Notes under the pieces: model-generated | Databases searched by the model: none | Told to the model about the DNA's origin: nothing | Seen by the model: only the letters and a program-made list of their open reading frames with translations | In this document: positions 52,450 to 61,027 of the stretch, piece after piece | Numbering within the stretch: the stretch's first letter is position 1 | How the letters are laid out: each line of letters begins with the position of its first letter | Assembly: GCA_947454485.1 (NCBI GenBank) | Contig: CANGJJ010000005.1 | Coordinates: 124,001 to 188,000, forward strand | Source: Beijerinckiaceae bacterium | GTDB taxonomy: Bacteria; Pseudomonadota; Alphaproteobacteria; Rhizobiales; Beijerinckiaceae | Direction: 5' to 3' | Length of the DNA: 64,000 nucleotides | Made by a program: the position numbers and the translations under genes

Positions 52450-53228
52450 TGATCGAACTCAAGGACATCTCGCTAGCCTATGCGGGACGAACCGGCCCTG
52501 TGCTGGCGCTTGATGGCACCTCCATCAGCGTTGGCAAGGGCGAGTTCGCAGCCGTCGTCGGCCCTTCAGGCTGTGGCAAGTCAACCTTGATGAAGCTCGT
52601 CACGGGCCTCATCAAGCCGACATCAGGCAACGTGAGTGTCGATGGCGCGCCGGTCCATGGGCCGGTGAAAATCGCAGGTATGGCGTTTCAAAATGCCAAC
52701 CTGCTCCCCTGGCGCACAGTCACTGAGAATATTCTGCTGCCGCTCGAAATCGTTGAGCCCTATCGCAGCCAGTTCCGCGCGAAAAAGGCTGAATATCGGG
52801 CGCGTGTTGAAAATCTACTCGAGATCGTCGGCCTGCAAGGCTTTGGGGATCGCTTCCCTTGGGAACTTTCAGGCGGCATGCAGCAGCGCGCTTCTTTGTG
52901 CCGCTCGCTCATTCACGAACCCAAGCTCCTGATGCTCGACGAGCCTTTCGCTGCGCTCGACGCTTTCACGCGCGAGGAGCTGTGGTGCGTGCTGCGCGAT
53001 GTGTGGCAGCGGCTCAACTTCACCGTTGTGCTTGTTACCCATGATCTGCGCGAAGCTGTGTTCCTTGCTGACACAATCCATGTGATGAGTGCGCGCCCGG
53101 GCCGCATCATCGAAACGCGCAAGGTCAATTTCGCACGGCCGCGCGATCTCGACGTCTGCTATGAGAAGGACTTCACCGATACGGTGCAGGTGCTTCGTCA
53201 CAAGATTGCGGAGGTCCGCAAGGCATGA
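52449..53228 (+). CDS. ABC transporter ATP-binding protein (NitT/TauT type)
   Basis: A 259-residue ATPase with Walker A GPSGCGKST, signature LSGGM, Walker B LLMLDEPFAALD and VTHDLREAV. It belongs to the importer 51436-53995. Its ATG shares one base with the receptor stop (TGATGA), and its end overlaps the permease gene. Confidence 0.93.
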   Translation: MIELKDISLAYAGRTGPVLALDGTSISVGKGEFAAVVGPSGCGKSTLMKLVTGLIKPTSGNVSVDGAPVHGPVKIAGMAFQNANLLPWRTVTENILLPLEIVEPYRSQFRAKKAEYRARVENLLEIVGLQGFGDRFPWELSGGMQQRASLCRSLIHEPKLLMLDEPFAALDAFTREELWCVLRDVWQRLNFTVVLVTHDLREAVFLADTIHVMSARPGRIIETRKVNFARPRDLDVCYEKDFTDTVQVLRHKIAEVRKA

Positions 53229-53995
53229 ACAAGCAAATCGAATCTGCAGCGCCTTGGCTCTTCGTCGTCGGCCTGTTTGTATTCTGGGAACTCGCCTGCC
53301 GACTTCTCAGCGTGCCCACCATCATCCTGCCCGCACCCAGCGCTATCTTCGCCGCCTTCCAGCGCTTTGGTGGCCCCATCGCCACCAACTCCTTTGTGAC
53401 GCTCTGGACGACCATGGCGGGCTTTGCCCTCTCAGTTGTCTTCGGCCTCATACTGGGATTGGTCGTTGGCTGGTCACGCACGATCTATCGCAGCTTCTAT
53501 CCGGTGATGATCGGCTTCAACTCGATTCCCAAAGTCGCCGTTGTGCCGATTCTCGTCATGTGGTTCGGCATTGGTGAAGTGCCCGCCATTCTCACAGCCT
53601 TTCTCATCTCCTTCTTCCCCATCGTGGTGAATGTGGCGACGGGTTTGGCGACGATTGAGCCGGAACTGGAAGATGTGCTGCGCGCGCTGGGAGCTTCCAA
53701 GCTTGATGTGATGCGCAAGGTCGGTATCCCCCGCTCCATGCCTTACTTCTTTGGCTCGCTGAAAGTCGCCATCACACTCGCCTTTGTCGGCACAGTCGTC
53801 TCTGAGACGATCGCTGCCAATAAAGGCATCGGCTTTTTGATGGCGCAGGCTGGCTCCAACTTTCAGATGCCGCTGGTCTTTGCTGGCCTCATCGCTTTGG
53901 CGATTGAAGGCATCGTCATGTATGCAGCCACAGCTTGGCTTGAACAGCGCATGACGGGCTGGGCCTTCCGCTCACAAGGCAGCGCAGCTGCTTAA
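53225..53995 (+). CDS. ABC transporter permease (NitT/TauT type)
   Basis: A 256-residue permease with about six hydrophobic segments and a clear EAA loop (ALGASKLDVMRKVGIPRSMP, 20 residues). It completes the importer. A bidirectional terminator separates it from the convergent ureide genes. Confidence 0.93.
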   Translation: MNKQIESAAPWLFVVGLFVFWELACRLLSVPTIILPAPSAIFAAFQRFGGPIATNSFVTLWTTMAGFALSVVFGLILGLVVGWSRTIYRSFYPVMIGFNSIPKVAVVPILVMWFGIGEVPAILTAFLISFFPIVVNVATGLATIEPELEDVLRALGASKLDVMRKVGIPRSMPYFFGSLKVAITLAFVGTVVSETIAANKGIGFLMAQAGSNFQMPLVFAGLIALAIEGIVMYAATAWLEQRMTGWAFRSQGSAAA

Positions 53996-54001
53996 AACAA
54001 A

Positions 54002-54028
54002 GGGCGCCTCTCGGGGCGCCCTTTTTTC
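54002..54028. terminator. Bidirectional terminator between ABC importer and ureide genes
   Basis: Stem GGGCGCC (54002-54008) with GGCGCCC (54015-54021), followed by TTTTTT on the plus strand. On the minus strand the product runs into TTTGTTTT, so it can serve both convergent operons. Confidence 0.88.
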
Positions 54029-54853
54029 TTAGCGACGCGGCAAAGGCGCGTGGCGATTGACGTCTTTGTACAAAAGATAACGAAACGGCCCCGGCCCACC
54101 TGCATAGCAAGCCTGCGGGCAGAAGGCGCGCAACCACATGAAGTCGCCTGCTTCCACTTCAACCCAATCCTGATTGAGCCGATAGACACCCTTGCCTTCG
54201 AGCACATAAAGACCGTGCTCCATGATGTGTGTCTCGGCGAAGGGAATGGAATTGCCCGGCTCAAAGGTGACGATATTCACATGCATGTCGTAGCGAAGAT
54301 CGGCGGGATCGAGAAAGCGCGTCGTGCGCCATCCATCATTCGTGCCGGGCATGGAGGAGGTCGGTGCCTCGCTCTCATGCGTGACGAGGGGCTCAGGTCG
54401 CGCGAGCCCATCGACCTCTTCATAGAATTTGCGGATCCAGTGAAATTGCGCAGGACCATCTGCGCGATTGCGCAAGGTCCAGCGCGTGCTGGGCGGCAAG
54501 AAGGCAAAGCTGCCAACACGCAACGCATGGTCTTGGCCTTCAATCGTCAAAACAAGATTGCCCTGCGTGACAAAGAGCGCGCCTTCTGCACCGGGATCTG
54601 ACTCAGGCCGATCACTGCCACCACCGGGCAGAACTTCCATGATGTATTGCGAGAAGGTCTCGGCGAAACCCGACAGCGGACGCGCGAGAACCCAGCCGCG
54701 CGTTGCATCCCAGAAGGGGAAGACGCTGGTCACAATATCTTGCATCACGCCTTTGGGAATCACCGCATAGGCCGTGGTGAAAACGGCGCGACCGGTGAGC
54801 AGATCGGACTGCGGGGGATGACCACCGGGGACTGTGTAATAGTTGCTCGCCAT
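54029..54853 (-). CDS. allE: (S)-ureidoglycine aminohydrolase
   Basis: Releases ammonia from (S)-ureidoglycine to give (S)-ureidoglycolate. It is a 274-residue bicupin (domains about 50-135 and 175-260). The metal-site region of the C-terminal cupin is FAETHIMEHGLYVLEGKGVYRLNQ-like, with H, E, H and Gln positions kept. The start at 54853 follows GGGAG. Ureidoglycolate lyase and PuuD genes lie just upstream in the same operon. Confidence 0.93.
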   Translation of the reverse strand: MASNYYTVPGGHPPQSDLLTGRAVFTTAYAVIPKGVMQDIVTSVFPFWDATRGWVLARPLSGFAETFSQYIMEVLPGGGSDRPESDPGAEGALFVTQGNLVLTIEGQDHALRVGSFAFLPPSTRWTLRNRADGPAQFHWIRKFYEEVDGLARPEPLVTHESEAPTSSMPGTNDGWRTTRFLDPADLRYDMHVNIVTFEPGNSIPFAETHIMEHGLYVLEGKGVYRLNQDWVEVEAGDFMWLRAFCPQACYAGGPGPFRYLLYKDVNRHAPLPRR

Positions 54854-54867
54854 AGCCTGTCTCCCGC

Positions 54868-55356
54868 TCAGAGCGGCCACTGCACATGCAGCGGCGCTTC
54901 GAGCCATGTTTCGTCCAGATTATTGCCCTGACCTGCGCGGTCGACGATGAAGAAGCGGTCGCCTTTTTCACGCACGAGCAAAGGGTGATGCCACACACCC
55001 GGTGCGTAATTGACGCCCTGCGTCCCGCTCGCCTCAAACGCGCGATAGGTCTCAGGCTTCAAAGGATCAGCGCAGACCACAACGAGCCAGTTGCGATTCT
55101 GCAGCGGATAGAAAAGCTGCGAGCCAAGCGGATGGCGCTCCATCAAGGCAATGGCAATCGGCACGGGACGCGGATCAGCCACAAAGATGCTGGTCTGCGT
55201 ATGGCCGCCCTCGCGCGTCTCGACTTGTGCCTGCAGATTATAGCGCGTCGCGAAGCCCTGATTGATCGACAGGCCCTGCAGCCCCGCATGATCGACCACT
55301 TGACCAAAGGGCGCGAAGCTCGCCTGCGTCAAAGTTTCAACCGTGAGCAGCGTCAT
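54868..55356 (-). CDS. allA: Ureidoglycolate lyase
   Basis: Splits (S)-ureidoglycolate into glyoxylate and urea. It has 162 residues, the usual length for the AllA family. Family blocks include FAPFGQVVD, the Glu/His-containing MERHPLGSQLFYPL, and APGVWHHPLL. It sits between allE and puuD on one transcript with gaps of 9-14 bp. Confidence 0.93.
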   Translation of the reverse strand: MTLLTVETLTQASFAPFGQVVDHAGLQGLSINQGFATRYNLQAQVETREGGHTQTSIFVADPRPVPIAIALMERHPLGSQLFYPLQNRNWLVVVCADPLKPETYRAFEASGTQGVNYAPGVWHHPLLVREKGDRFFIVDRAGQGNNLDETWLEAPLHVQWPL

Positions 55357-55365
55357 GCGACAGCC

Positions 55366-56577
55366 TTATTTTTTCGCGAGCCACTGGGCGAGCACTTTGC
55401 GCTCCTCGCCTGTGATCTCGGTGATATTGTTGGGCGGCATCGCATGGGTCATCACAGCCTGCACACGAATGGCCTCAGCCTGACGCGCGATATGCGCAGG
55501 CTCATCGAGCAGAACGCCTTTGGGGGCTGCGGCAATTCCATCCCACACAGGCTGGGCCGCATGGCACATGGAGCAGCGGCTCACGATGACATTCTCCACC
55601 TCTTTGGGCAGATCCGCCTTGGCCTGCTGCACAAGTGGCGCATCCAGCGGGGCAAGGCCCAACTGATCACGCGCACCTGGATTGCTCCACACGCTGATGC
55701 CAATGACGATGAGCATGGCGATGATGGACACAATCCACGCCCACCATTTGTCACCACGCCCCGCATGACGCTCATTGTAGAAGTGACGAATGAGGGCGCC
55801 GGCCACCAGAATGAAGCCAATCATCACCCAAGCATAGGGCGAAGAGAAGACCAGCGGATAATGGCCCGACATCATCAAGAAGACGACGGGCAGCGTGAGA
55901 TAGTTATTATGGCTGGAGCGCACTTTCGCCTGATAGCCATATTCAGGATTGGGCTCGCGGCCTGCGATGAGATCAGCCACAACCTTCTTCTGGTTGGGGA
56001 TGATATTCATGAACACATTGCCGGTCATGATGGTCGCCATCAAAGCGCCCGTATGCACCATCGCGCCGCGGCCCGAAAAGATCTGCTGGAAGCCGTATGC
56101 AACCGCGATGATGAAAGCAAAGCCGATCGTCGCCAGCGGTACGACATGTTTGGCGAGCGGCGACTTCATCATGCCATCATAAACGAGCCAGCCGAGCGCC
56201 AGACCACCGATCCCAAACACAGCGGCCATATGCGGCGTGAGCTGTTTGATCGCAGGGTCGATGAGATAAAGCTCAGAGCCGAGGTAATACATCCACATCA
56301 AGAGGAAGAAGCCCGACAGCCAGGTCGAATAGCTCTGCCACTTATGCCAGGTGAGTTCGGCAGGCATGCGCGCGGGTGCGACGAGATATTTGCGCACCTG
56401 ATAAAAGCCGCCGCCATGCACTTCCCATGTCTCGCCCCCGCGATCAATCTCGGGGATCTGACGCAGCGAGGCATCAAGATGCATGAAATAGAAGGATGAG
56501 CCGATCCATGCGATGCCGCAAATAATATGCAGCCACCTCAAGAGCAGATTGCCCCATTCCATCGCGATGGATTCCAT
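55366..56577 (-). CDS. puuD: Membrane urate oxidase PuuD with C-terminal cytochrome c domain
   Basis: Oxidises urate to 5-hydroxyisourate using a membrane domain linked to cytochrome c. It has 403 residues with about eight hydrophobic segments (about 10-310). A C-terminal c-type heme domain follows, with CSMCH at about 335-339 and an axial Met in HAMPP. It replaces the soluble cofactor-free uricase. The start is ATG 56577; a GTG one codon upstream is possible. Its product is used by the divergent uraH and puuE-uraD genes. Confidence 0.94.
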   Translation of the reverse strand: MESIAMEWGNLLLRWLHIICGIAWIGSSFYFMHLDASLRQIPEIDRGGETWEVHGGGFYQVRKYLVAPARMPAELTWHKWQSYSTWLSGFFLLMWMYYLGSELYLIDPAIKQLTPHMAAVFGIGGLALGWLVYDGMMKSPLAKHVVPLATIGFAFIIAVAYGFQQIFSGRGAMVHTGALMATIMTGNVFMNIIPNQKKVVADLIAGREPNPEYGYQAKVRSSHNNYLTLPVVFLMMSGHYPLVFSSPYAWVMIGFILVAGALIRHFYNERHAGRGDKWWAWIVSIIAMLIVIGISVWSNPGARDQLGLAPLDAPLVQQAKADLPKEVENVIVSRCSMCHAAQPVWDGIAAAPKGVLLDEPAHIARQAEAIRVQAVMTHAMPPNNITEITGEERKVLAQWLAKK

Positions 56578-56703
56578 CACTTCCCCCTACCAACCTGCTT
56601 CATAAACATTTCAACGGTGAACCTACACAAGGCGGCTCGCGCCTGAAAGCCAGCATGGACTGAAGAGCGCCCAGAATCGCGGCCCCGGCGGTAAAAGAAA
56701 CAT

Positions 56704-56718
56704 TCAAAATTAATTTGA
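56704..56718. promoter_or_regulatory. Candidate operator in the divergent urate-catabolism promoter region
   Basis: A 15-bp inverted repeat (TCAAA, 5-bp spacer, TTTGA) lies midway between the divergent puuD and uraH starts (gap 56578-56798). This is a likely place for a purine-responsive repressor or activator. A second small hairpin, CCTCC/GGAGG (56761-56775), precedes uraH. No cognate regulator gene is in the window. Confidence 0.4.
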
Positions 56719-56798
56719 GGATCAATATACTGTCCCCGGACATGCGCGACCCTGGCTTTTCCTCCATAACGGAGGGAACCAAGGTTCGGGGGTGATGT

Positions 56799-57155
56799 AT
56801 GGGACGGCTTTCAACCCATGTGCTCGACATCCACGGCGGGCATCCCGCTCAGGGTGTCGCCATTGAGCTGGGGCGCATCGGCACCTCTGGCTCTTTTGAG
56901 CTCATCAAGACCGTCACCACCAATTCTGACGGGCGCACCGATGCGCCCATCCTCACCGGTGAGGACTACAAGCCCGGCACTTATGAGCTGCGCTTCCATA
57001 TTGGTGACTATTTCCGCGCCCGCTCGGCCAAGCTGAATGAGCCCGCCTTTCTCGACATTGTGCCCATTCGCTTTGGCATGAGCGAGCCAGATGGCCACTA
57101 TCATGTGCCTCTGCTCGCCTCGCCCTGGGCCTATTCCACCTATCGGGGGTCATAA
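56799..57155 (+). CDS. uraH: 5-hydroxyisourate hydrolase
   Basis: A transthyretin-related enzyme that opens 5-hydroxyisourate to OHCU. It has 118 residues. The N-terminal LSTHVLDIHGGHPAQGV motif carries the catalytic His, and the protein ends in the diagnostic YRGS. The bifunctional puuE-uraD gene starts one base after its stop. Confidence 0.96.
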   Translation: MGRLSTHVLDIHGGHPAQGVAIELGRIGTSGSFELIKTVTTNSDGRTDAPILTGEDYKPGTYELRFHIGDYFRARSAKLNEPAFLDIVPIRFGMSEPDGHYHVPLLASPWAYSTYRGS

Positions 57156-57156
57156 G

Positions 57157-58572
57157 ATGAGCCGCTATCCGCGTGACATGGTCGGTTATGCGGGCAAGCC
57201 GCCCCATGCCCGCTGGCCCAATGACGCGCGCATCGCTGTCCAGTTTGTAATCAATTACGAAGAAGGCGGCGAGAACAACATTCTCCATGGCGATGCCGCC
57301 TCCGAGGCCTTTTTGTCCGAGATCGTGGGCGCACAGGCTTGGCCCGGCCAGCGCCACATGAATATGGAATCGATCTACGAATATGGCTCGCGCGCAGGCT
57401 TTTGGCGCCTCCACGACCTGTTCACCAGCCGCAACATGCCCGTCACCGTCTTTGGTGTGGCCACCGCCATGGCGCGCAATCCTGACGCGGTCGCGGCCAT
57501 GCGCGCGGCAGATTGGGAGATCGCCAGCCACGGTCTCAAATGGATCGACTACAAAGACTATAGCGCGGCCGATGAGCGCCAACATATCGACGAAGCCGTG
57601 CGCCTGCACACCGAAGTCACGGGCGAGCGGCCGCTGGGCATGTATCAGGGCCGCACCTCGATCAACACGATTCCGCAGACCATCGCGGAAGGCGGCTTTG
57701 TCTATAGCGCCGATGTCTATGCTGATGAGCTGCCCTATTGGTCGCAGGATGAGGACCATCAATTCTTGATGGTGCCCTATACGCTCGATGCCAATGATAT
57801 GCGCTTTGCCACCCCGCAGGGTTTCAACTCCGGCGATCAGTTCTTCTCTTATCTGAAGGACAGTTTCGACGTCCTCTATCGCGAAGGCTCAAGCGCGCCC
57901 AAAATGCTCTCCATTGGCCTCCATTGCCGCCTTGTGGGCCGTCCGGGCCGCGCCGCAGCCCTCGAGCGTTTCCTCGATTATGTGCGCCAGCATGAGCAAG
58001 TCTGGGTGGCGCGCCGCATCGATATTGCCCGCCATTGGATCAAGACCCATCCGCCCAAAGGTGGCTTCAAACCCTCGATGATGCCGCGCGCCCTCTTTGT
58101 TGAGGCCTTCGGCGATATCTATGAACATACGCCGCAGGTCGCAGAGCGTTCCCATACGCAGGGCCTCACCAGCGCACATAACACAGCCAGCGGCCTGCAT
58201 GAGCGCATGGTCGAAGTGATGCGCGCCATGAGCAAGCCCGAAAAGCTTGCCCTCATCAAAGCCCATCCTGATTTGGCGGGCCGTTTGGCGCTGGCCAAAA
58301 AGCTCACCGCTGATTCCAACAATGAGCAAAGCTCGGTCGGGCTTGATCGCCTGACGCCTGCGGAGCTTGAGCGCTTCACCACGCTCAATGACACTTATCG
58401 CGCGCGCTTTGGCTTCCCCTTCATTTTCGCCGTGAAGGGCCGCACGAAAGACGAGATCATCGCCTCTTTCGAGACGCGCATTCACCATTCCCAAGAGGCC
58501 GAATTCGATGAGGCTTTGCGCCAGATCGAACGTATTGGCCTGTTGCGGCTGAAAGATCGCCTGCCGGATTAA
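57157..58572 (+). CDS. puuE-uraD: Fused allantoinase (PuuE) and OHCU decarboxylase (UraD)
   Basis: A 471-residue bifunctional enzyme. The N-terminal part (about 1-300) is a cofactor-light PuuE allantoinase of the polysaccharide-deacetylase fold (RDMVGYAGKPPHARWPNDAR, GLKWIDYKDY). The C-terminal part (about 308-470) is OHCU decarboxylase (GDIYEHTPQVAE, LIKAHPDLAGRLA with the active His). UraD makes S-allantoin, which the PuuE half opens to allantoate. The two steps are therefore consecutive on one chain. Confidence 0.93.
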   Translation: MSRYPRDMVGYAGKPPHARWPNDARIAVQFVINYEEGGENNILHGDAASEAFLSEIVGAQAWPGQRHMNMESIYEYGSRAGFWRLHDLFTSRNMPVTVFGVATAMARNPDAVAAMRAADWEIASHGLKWIDYKDYSAADERQHIDEAVRLHTEVTGERPLGMYQGRTSINTIPQTIAEGGFVYSADVYADELPYWSQDEDHQFLMVPYTLDANDMRFATPQGFNSGDQFFSYLKDSFDVLYREGSSAPKMLSIGLHCRLVGRPGRAAALERFLDYVRQHEQVWVARRIDIARHWIKTHPPKGGFKPSMMPRALFVEAFGDIYEHTPQVAERSHTQGLTSAHNTASGLHERMVEVMRAMSKPEKLALIKAHPDLAGRLALAKKLTADSNNEQSSVGLDRLTPAELERFTTLNDTYRARFGFPFIFAVKGRTKDEIIASFETRIHHSQEAEFDEALRQIERIGLLRLKDRLPD

Positions 58573-58729
58573 GGTCCGACAGGCTGTGTTGAGTTGAGTG
58601 AATTGAAACAGACCCTGCAATCAGCAGGGCAGATAGGGGTGGAGCGCAAAGGCGGAAAACCGCCAAGCGCGGCATGAGGCTGCCAGCCACTCCCGACTGA
58701 GAGAGAAACAACAACCAGAGGGGTTCACC

Positions 58730-60115
58730 ATGAGTGACAACAAAGTCCATCCCGTTGATGAAATGCTGCCAGCGCCCAAGCTTGCAGCCCTCGGCATTCA
58801 GCACGTTCTGGTTATGTATGCCGGCGCTGTTGCTGTGCCGCTCATCATTGGCCGCGCGCTCGGCCTGACGCCTGAGCAAGTCGCCTTCCTGATCAATGCC
58901 GATCTGTTTGCCTGCGGTCTTGTGACCCTCGTACAGGCTTTCGGCTTCCCCGGCGTTGGCATTCGCATGCCGGTGATGATGGGCGTAACCTTCGCCTCCG
59001 TCGCCCCGATGCTGGCCATGATTGCAGCTGGCAAGGCTGCCAATGCACCTGCCGCACAGACGCTCAACACGATCTATGGATCGGTGATTGCAGCGGGTGT
59101 CTTTGGCTTCGTCATCTCACCTTTCGTCAGCCGCATGCTGCGCTTCTTCCCGCCTGTGGTGACTGGCACGATCATTCTTGTGATCGGCATCACCTTGATG
59201 CGCATTGGCATCAGCTGGGCCGCTGGCGCACCGTCTGACGCTATGCCGGGCTATGGCGATCCCGTCCATCTGGCTGTGGCCGCTTTCGTGCTCGTCGTCA
59301 TTCTCGCCATTACCAAATATGCGAATGGCTTCTTGCAGAATATCGCTGTTCTGCTGGGCATCGTGGTTGGCGCGATTGTGGCTTATCTCATCGGCAAGAT
59401 GGGCTTTGCCAAAGTTGAGGCCGCCCCGTGGTTCGCCTTCGTCATGCCTTTCCAGTTCGGCATGCCGGTGTTCGATCCCATTTCGATCCTCACCATGTGC
59501 CTTGTCATGATTGTGGTGATGATTGAATCAACCGGCATGTTCCTCGCGCTGGGCGCGATGACGAGCCGCAAGGTTGATCAGGACGCCCTGACACGCGGTC
59601 TGCGGGCTGATGGTATCGGCACGATCATCGGCGGTGTGTTCAACACTTTCCCCTACACATCCTTCTCGCAGAATGTGGGCCTTGTCGGTGTGACTGGCGT
59701 GCGCTCGCGTTGGGTCTGCGTGGCGGGCGGTGTGATCTTGATCGTGCTTGGCCTCATTCCCAAGCTCGCGCAGCTGGTGGAATCGGTCCCGACCTTCGTG
59801 CTCGGCGGTGCAGGCATTGTCATGTTCGGCATGGTCGCAGCCACGGGCGTGCGCATCCTGTCAGGCGTCGACTTTGCGAAGAACCGCAACAATCTGTTCA
59901 TCGTCGCCATCTCCATCGGCTTTGGCATGATCCCGCTGGTTGCGCCGAAGTTCTTCCATCAATTGCCCAAGGGTCTCGCACCCTTGCTGGAATCGGGCAT
60001 CTTGCTCGCGGCTTTTGCAGCCGTGCTGCTGAACGCCTATTTCAACGGCACATCGGCGACCGATGCCGAGAAGGATGCGGCTGAAGCCAGCAGCGCCTTC
60101 AGCGGCGGCCACTAA
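58730..60115 (+). CDS. NCS2-family purine permease (urate/xanthine type)
   Basis: An inner-membrane nucleobase symporter of 461 residues with about 12-14 hydrophobic segments. The NCS2 signature QNVGLVGVTGVRSRWVC and the VIESTGMFLALG segment with the substrate Glu are present. Its place next to puuD, uraH and puuE-uraD favours urate or xanthine as substrate. It is followed by two hairpins. Confidence 0.91.
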   Translation: MSDNKVHPVDEMLPAPKLAALGIQHVLVMYAGAVAVPLIIGRALGLTPEQVAFLINADLFACGLVTLVQAFGFPGVGIRMPVMMGVTFASVAPMLAMIAAGKAANAPAAQTLNTIYGSVIAAGVFGFVISPFVSRMLRFFPPVVTGTIILVIGITLMRIGISWAAGAPSDAMPGYGDPVHLAVAAFVLVVILAITKYANGFLQNIAVLLGIVVGAIVAYLIGKMGFAKVEAAPWFAFVMPFQFGMPVFDPISILTMCLVMIVVMIESTGMFLALGAMTSRKVDQDALTRGLRADGIGTIIGGVFNTFPYTSFSQNVGLVGVTGVRSRWVCVAGGVILIVLGLIPKLAQLVESVPTFVLGGAGIVMFGMVAATGVRILSGVDFAKNRNNLFIVAISIGFGMIPLVAPKFFHQLPKGLAPLLESGILLAAFAAVLLNAYFNGTSATDAEKDAAEASSAFSGGH

Positions 60116-60121
60116 CAGCAA

Positions 60122-60175
60122 GCGGGCGGGCCTGAAATGGCTCGCCCGCCCTGCCCCAAAGGGCAGATCTTTTTA
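60122..60175 (+). terminator. Tandem hairpin terminator after the purine permease
   Basis: First hairpin GCGGGCG/CGCCCGC (60122-60149). The second, CTGCCC/GGGCAG (60151-60166), is followed by ATCTTTTTAAATTTT. The second is the likely terminator. Confidence 0.8.
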
Positions 60176-60239
60176 AATTTTACTTTGGCAGGATTCATGC
60201 AATCTTCCCGGCCATCAAGGGCCTAGAGAGGATCTGAGC

Positions 60240-61001
60240 ATGAAGCCGCAAGAACCCTGGATCGGCAAACGCGCCCGTATCGGGGTGATTATACCCTCCA
60301 CCAATATCGGCGTTGAATATGACTGCCAGCGCATCATCCCGCCCGGCGTCACCTGGCACTTTGCGCGCTTCTTTGTAAGCCAGCCCGATCTGTCCAGCGA
60401 CAATATGTTCCTCGCCTTCATCGATGCGATTCGCGACACGATTCCCGATGCGATGCGCGACATCATGACCTGCGAGCCCAGCTACATCATGATGGGCATG
60501 TCGGCTGAGACCTTCTGGGGCGGCCTTGAGGGCAATGTCGAATTTGAAGCGCGCCTGCGAGACATGATCGGGCCGAATATGGGCCTGACCAGTGGTGCAG
60601 CGGCTTTGAAAGACGCGATTGATTGCTTCGGCGCCAAGACGGTTGCGGCGATCACGCCCTATCAGTCGGTCGGCGATGAACAGGTCCACCGCTTCCTCGA
60701 AGAATCTGGCTACAATGTCACCAAGGTGATCGGGCTGAAATGCGACACGGCGACCTCCATCGCTCATACGCCCCCGCGTGAAGTGATCGACACAATCATC
60801 AAGGAGCTTGATGGCTCGAATGTCGATTGCATCGTGCAGGCTGGCACCAATCTGTCGACCATCGACATTTTCCCCACATTGGAAAAACAACTCGGCAAGC
60901 CGATCATTCCGATCAATGTCGCGACGATCTGGCACGCTTTGCGTGCGCAGGGCATCAACGACAAAGTCTATGGCAAGGGCTGGCTGATGGAGCGCTTCTA
61001 A
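60240..61001 (+). CDS. Asp/Glu-racemase-superfamily protein (maleate-isomerase-like) lacking catalytic Cys
   Basis: A 253-residue protein with the fold of maleate cis-trans isomerase, arylmalonate decarboxylase and glutamate racemase (RIGVIIPSTNIGVEYD opening; GLTSGAAALKDAI; ITPYQSVGDEQV). The two positions that normally carry Cys read Met (M87 in IMMGMSAET) and Gly (G202 in VQAGTNLST). The second was aligned by eye with the catalytic Cys of arylmalonate decarboxylase. It heads a four-gene operon with a flavin monooxygenase and a maleamate-amidase-like hydrolase. Confidence 0.78.
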   Translation: MKPQEPWIGKRARIGVIIPSTNIGVEYDCQRIIPPGVTWHFARFFVSQPDLSSDNMFLAFIDAIRDTIPDAMRDIMTCEPSYIMMGMSAETFWGGLEGNVEFEARLRDMIGPNMGLTSGAAALKDAIDCFGAKTVAAITPYQSVGDEQVHRFLEESGYNVTKVIGLKCDTATSIAHTPPREVIDTIIKELDGSNVDCIVQAGTNLSTIDIFPTLEKQLGKPIIPINVATIWHALRAQGINDKVYGKGWLMERF

Positions 61002-61027
61002 GCGCCCCGCATGAGGTTTAGTGCATA

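Noticed and set aside
54886..56499. A 537-codon plus-strand open frame opposite allA and puuD
   Set aside because: It is antisense to two well-defined urate-pathway genes and has the same low-complexity shadow character.
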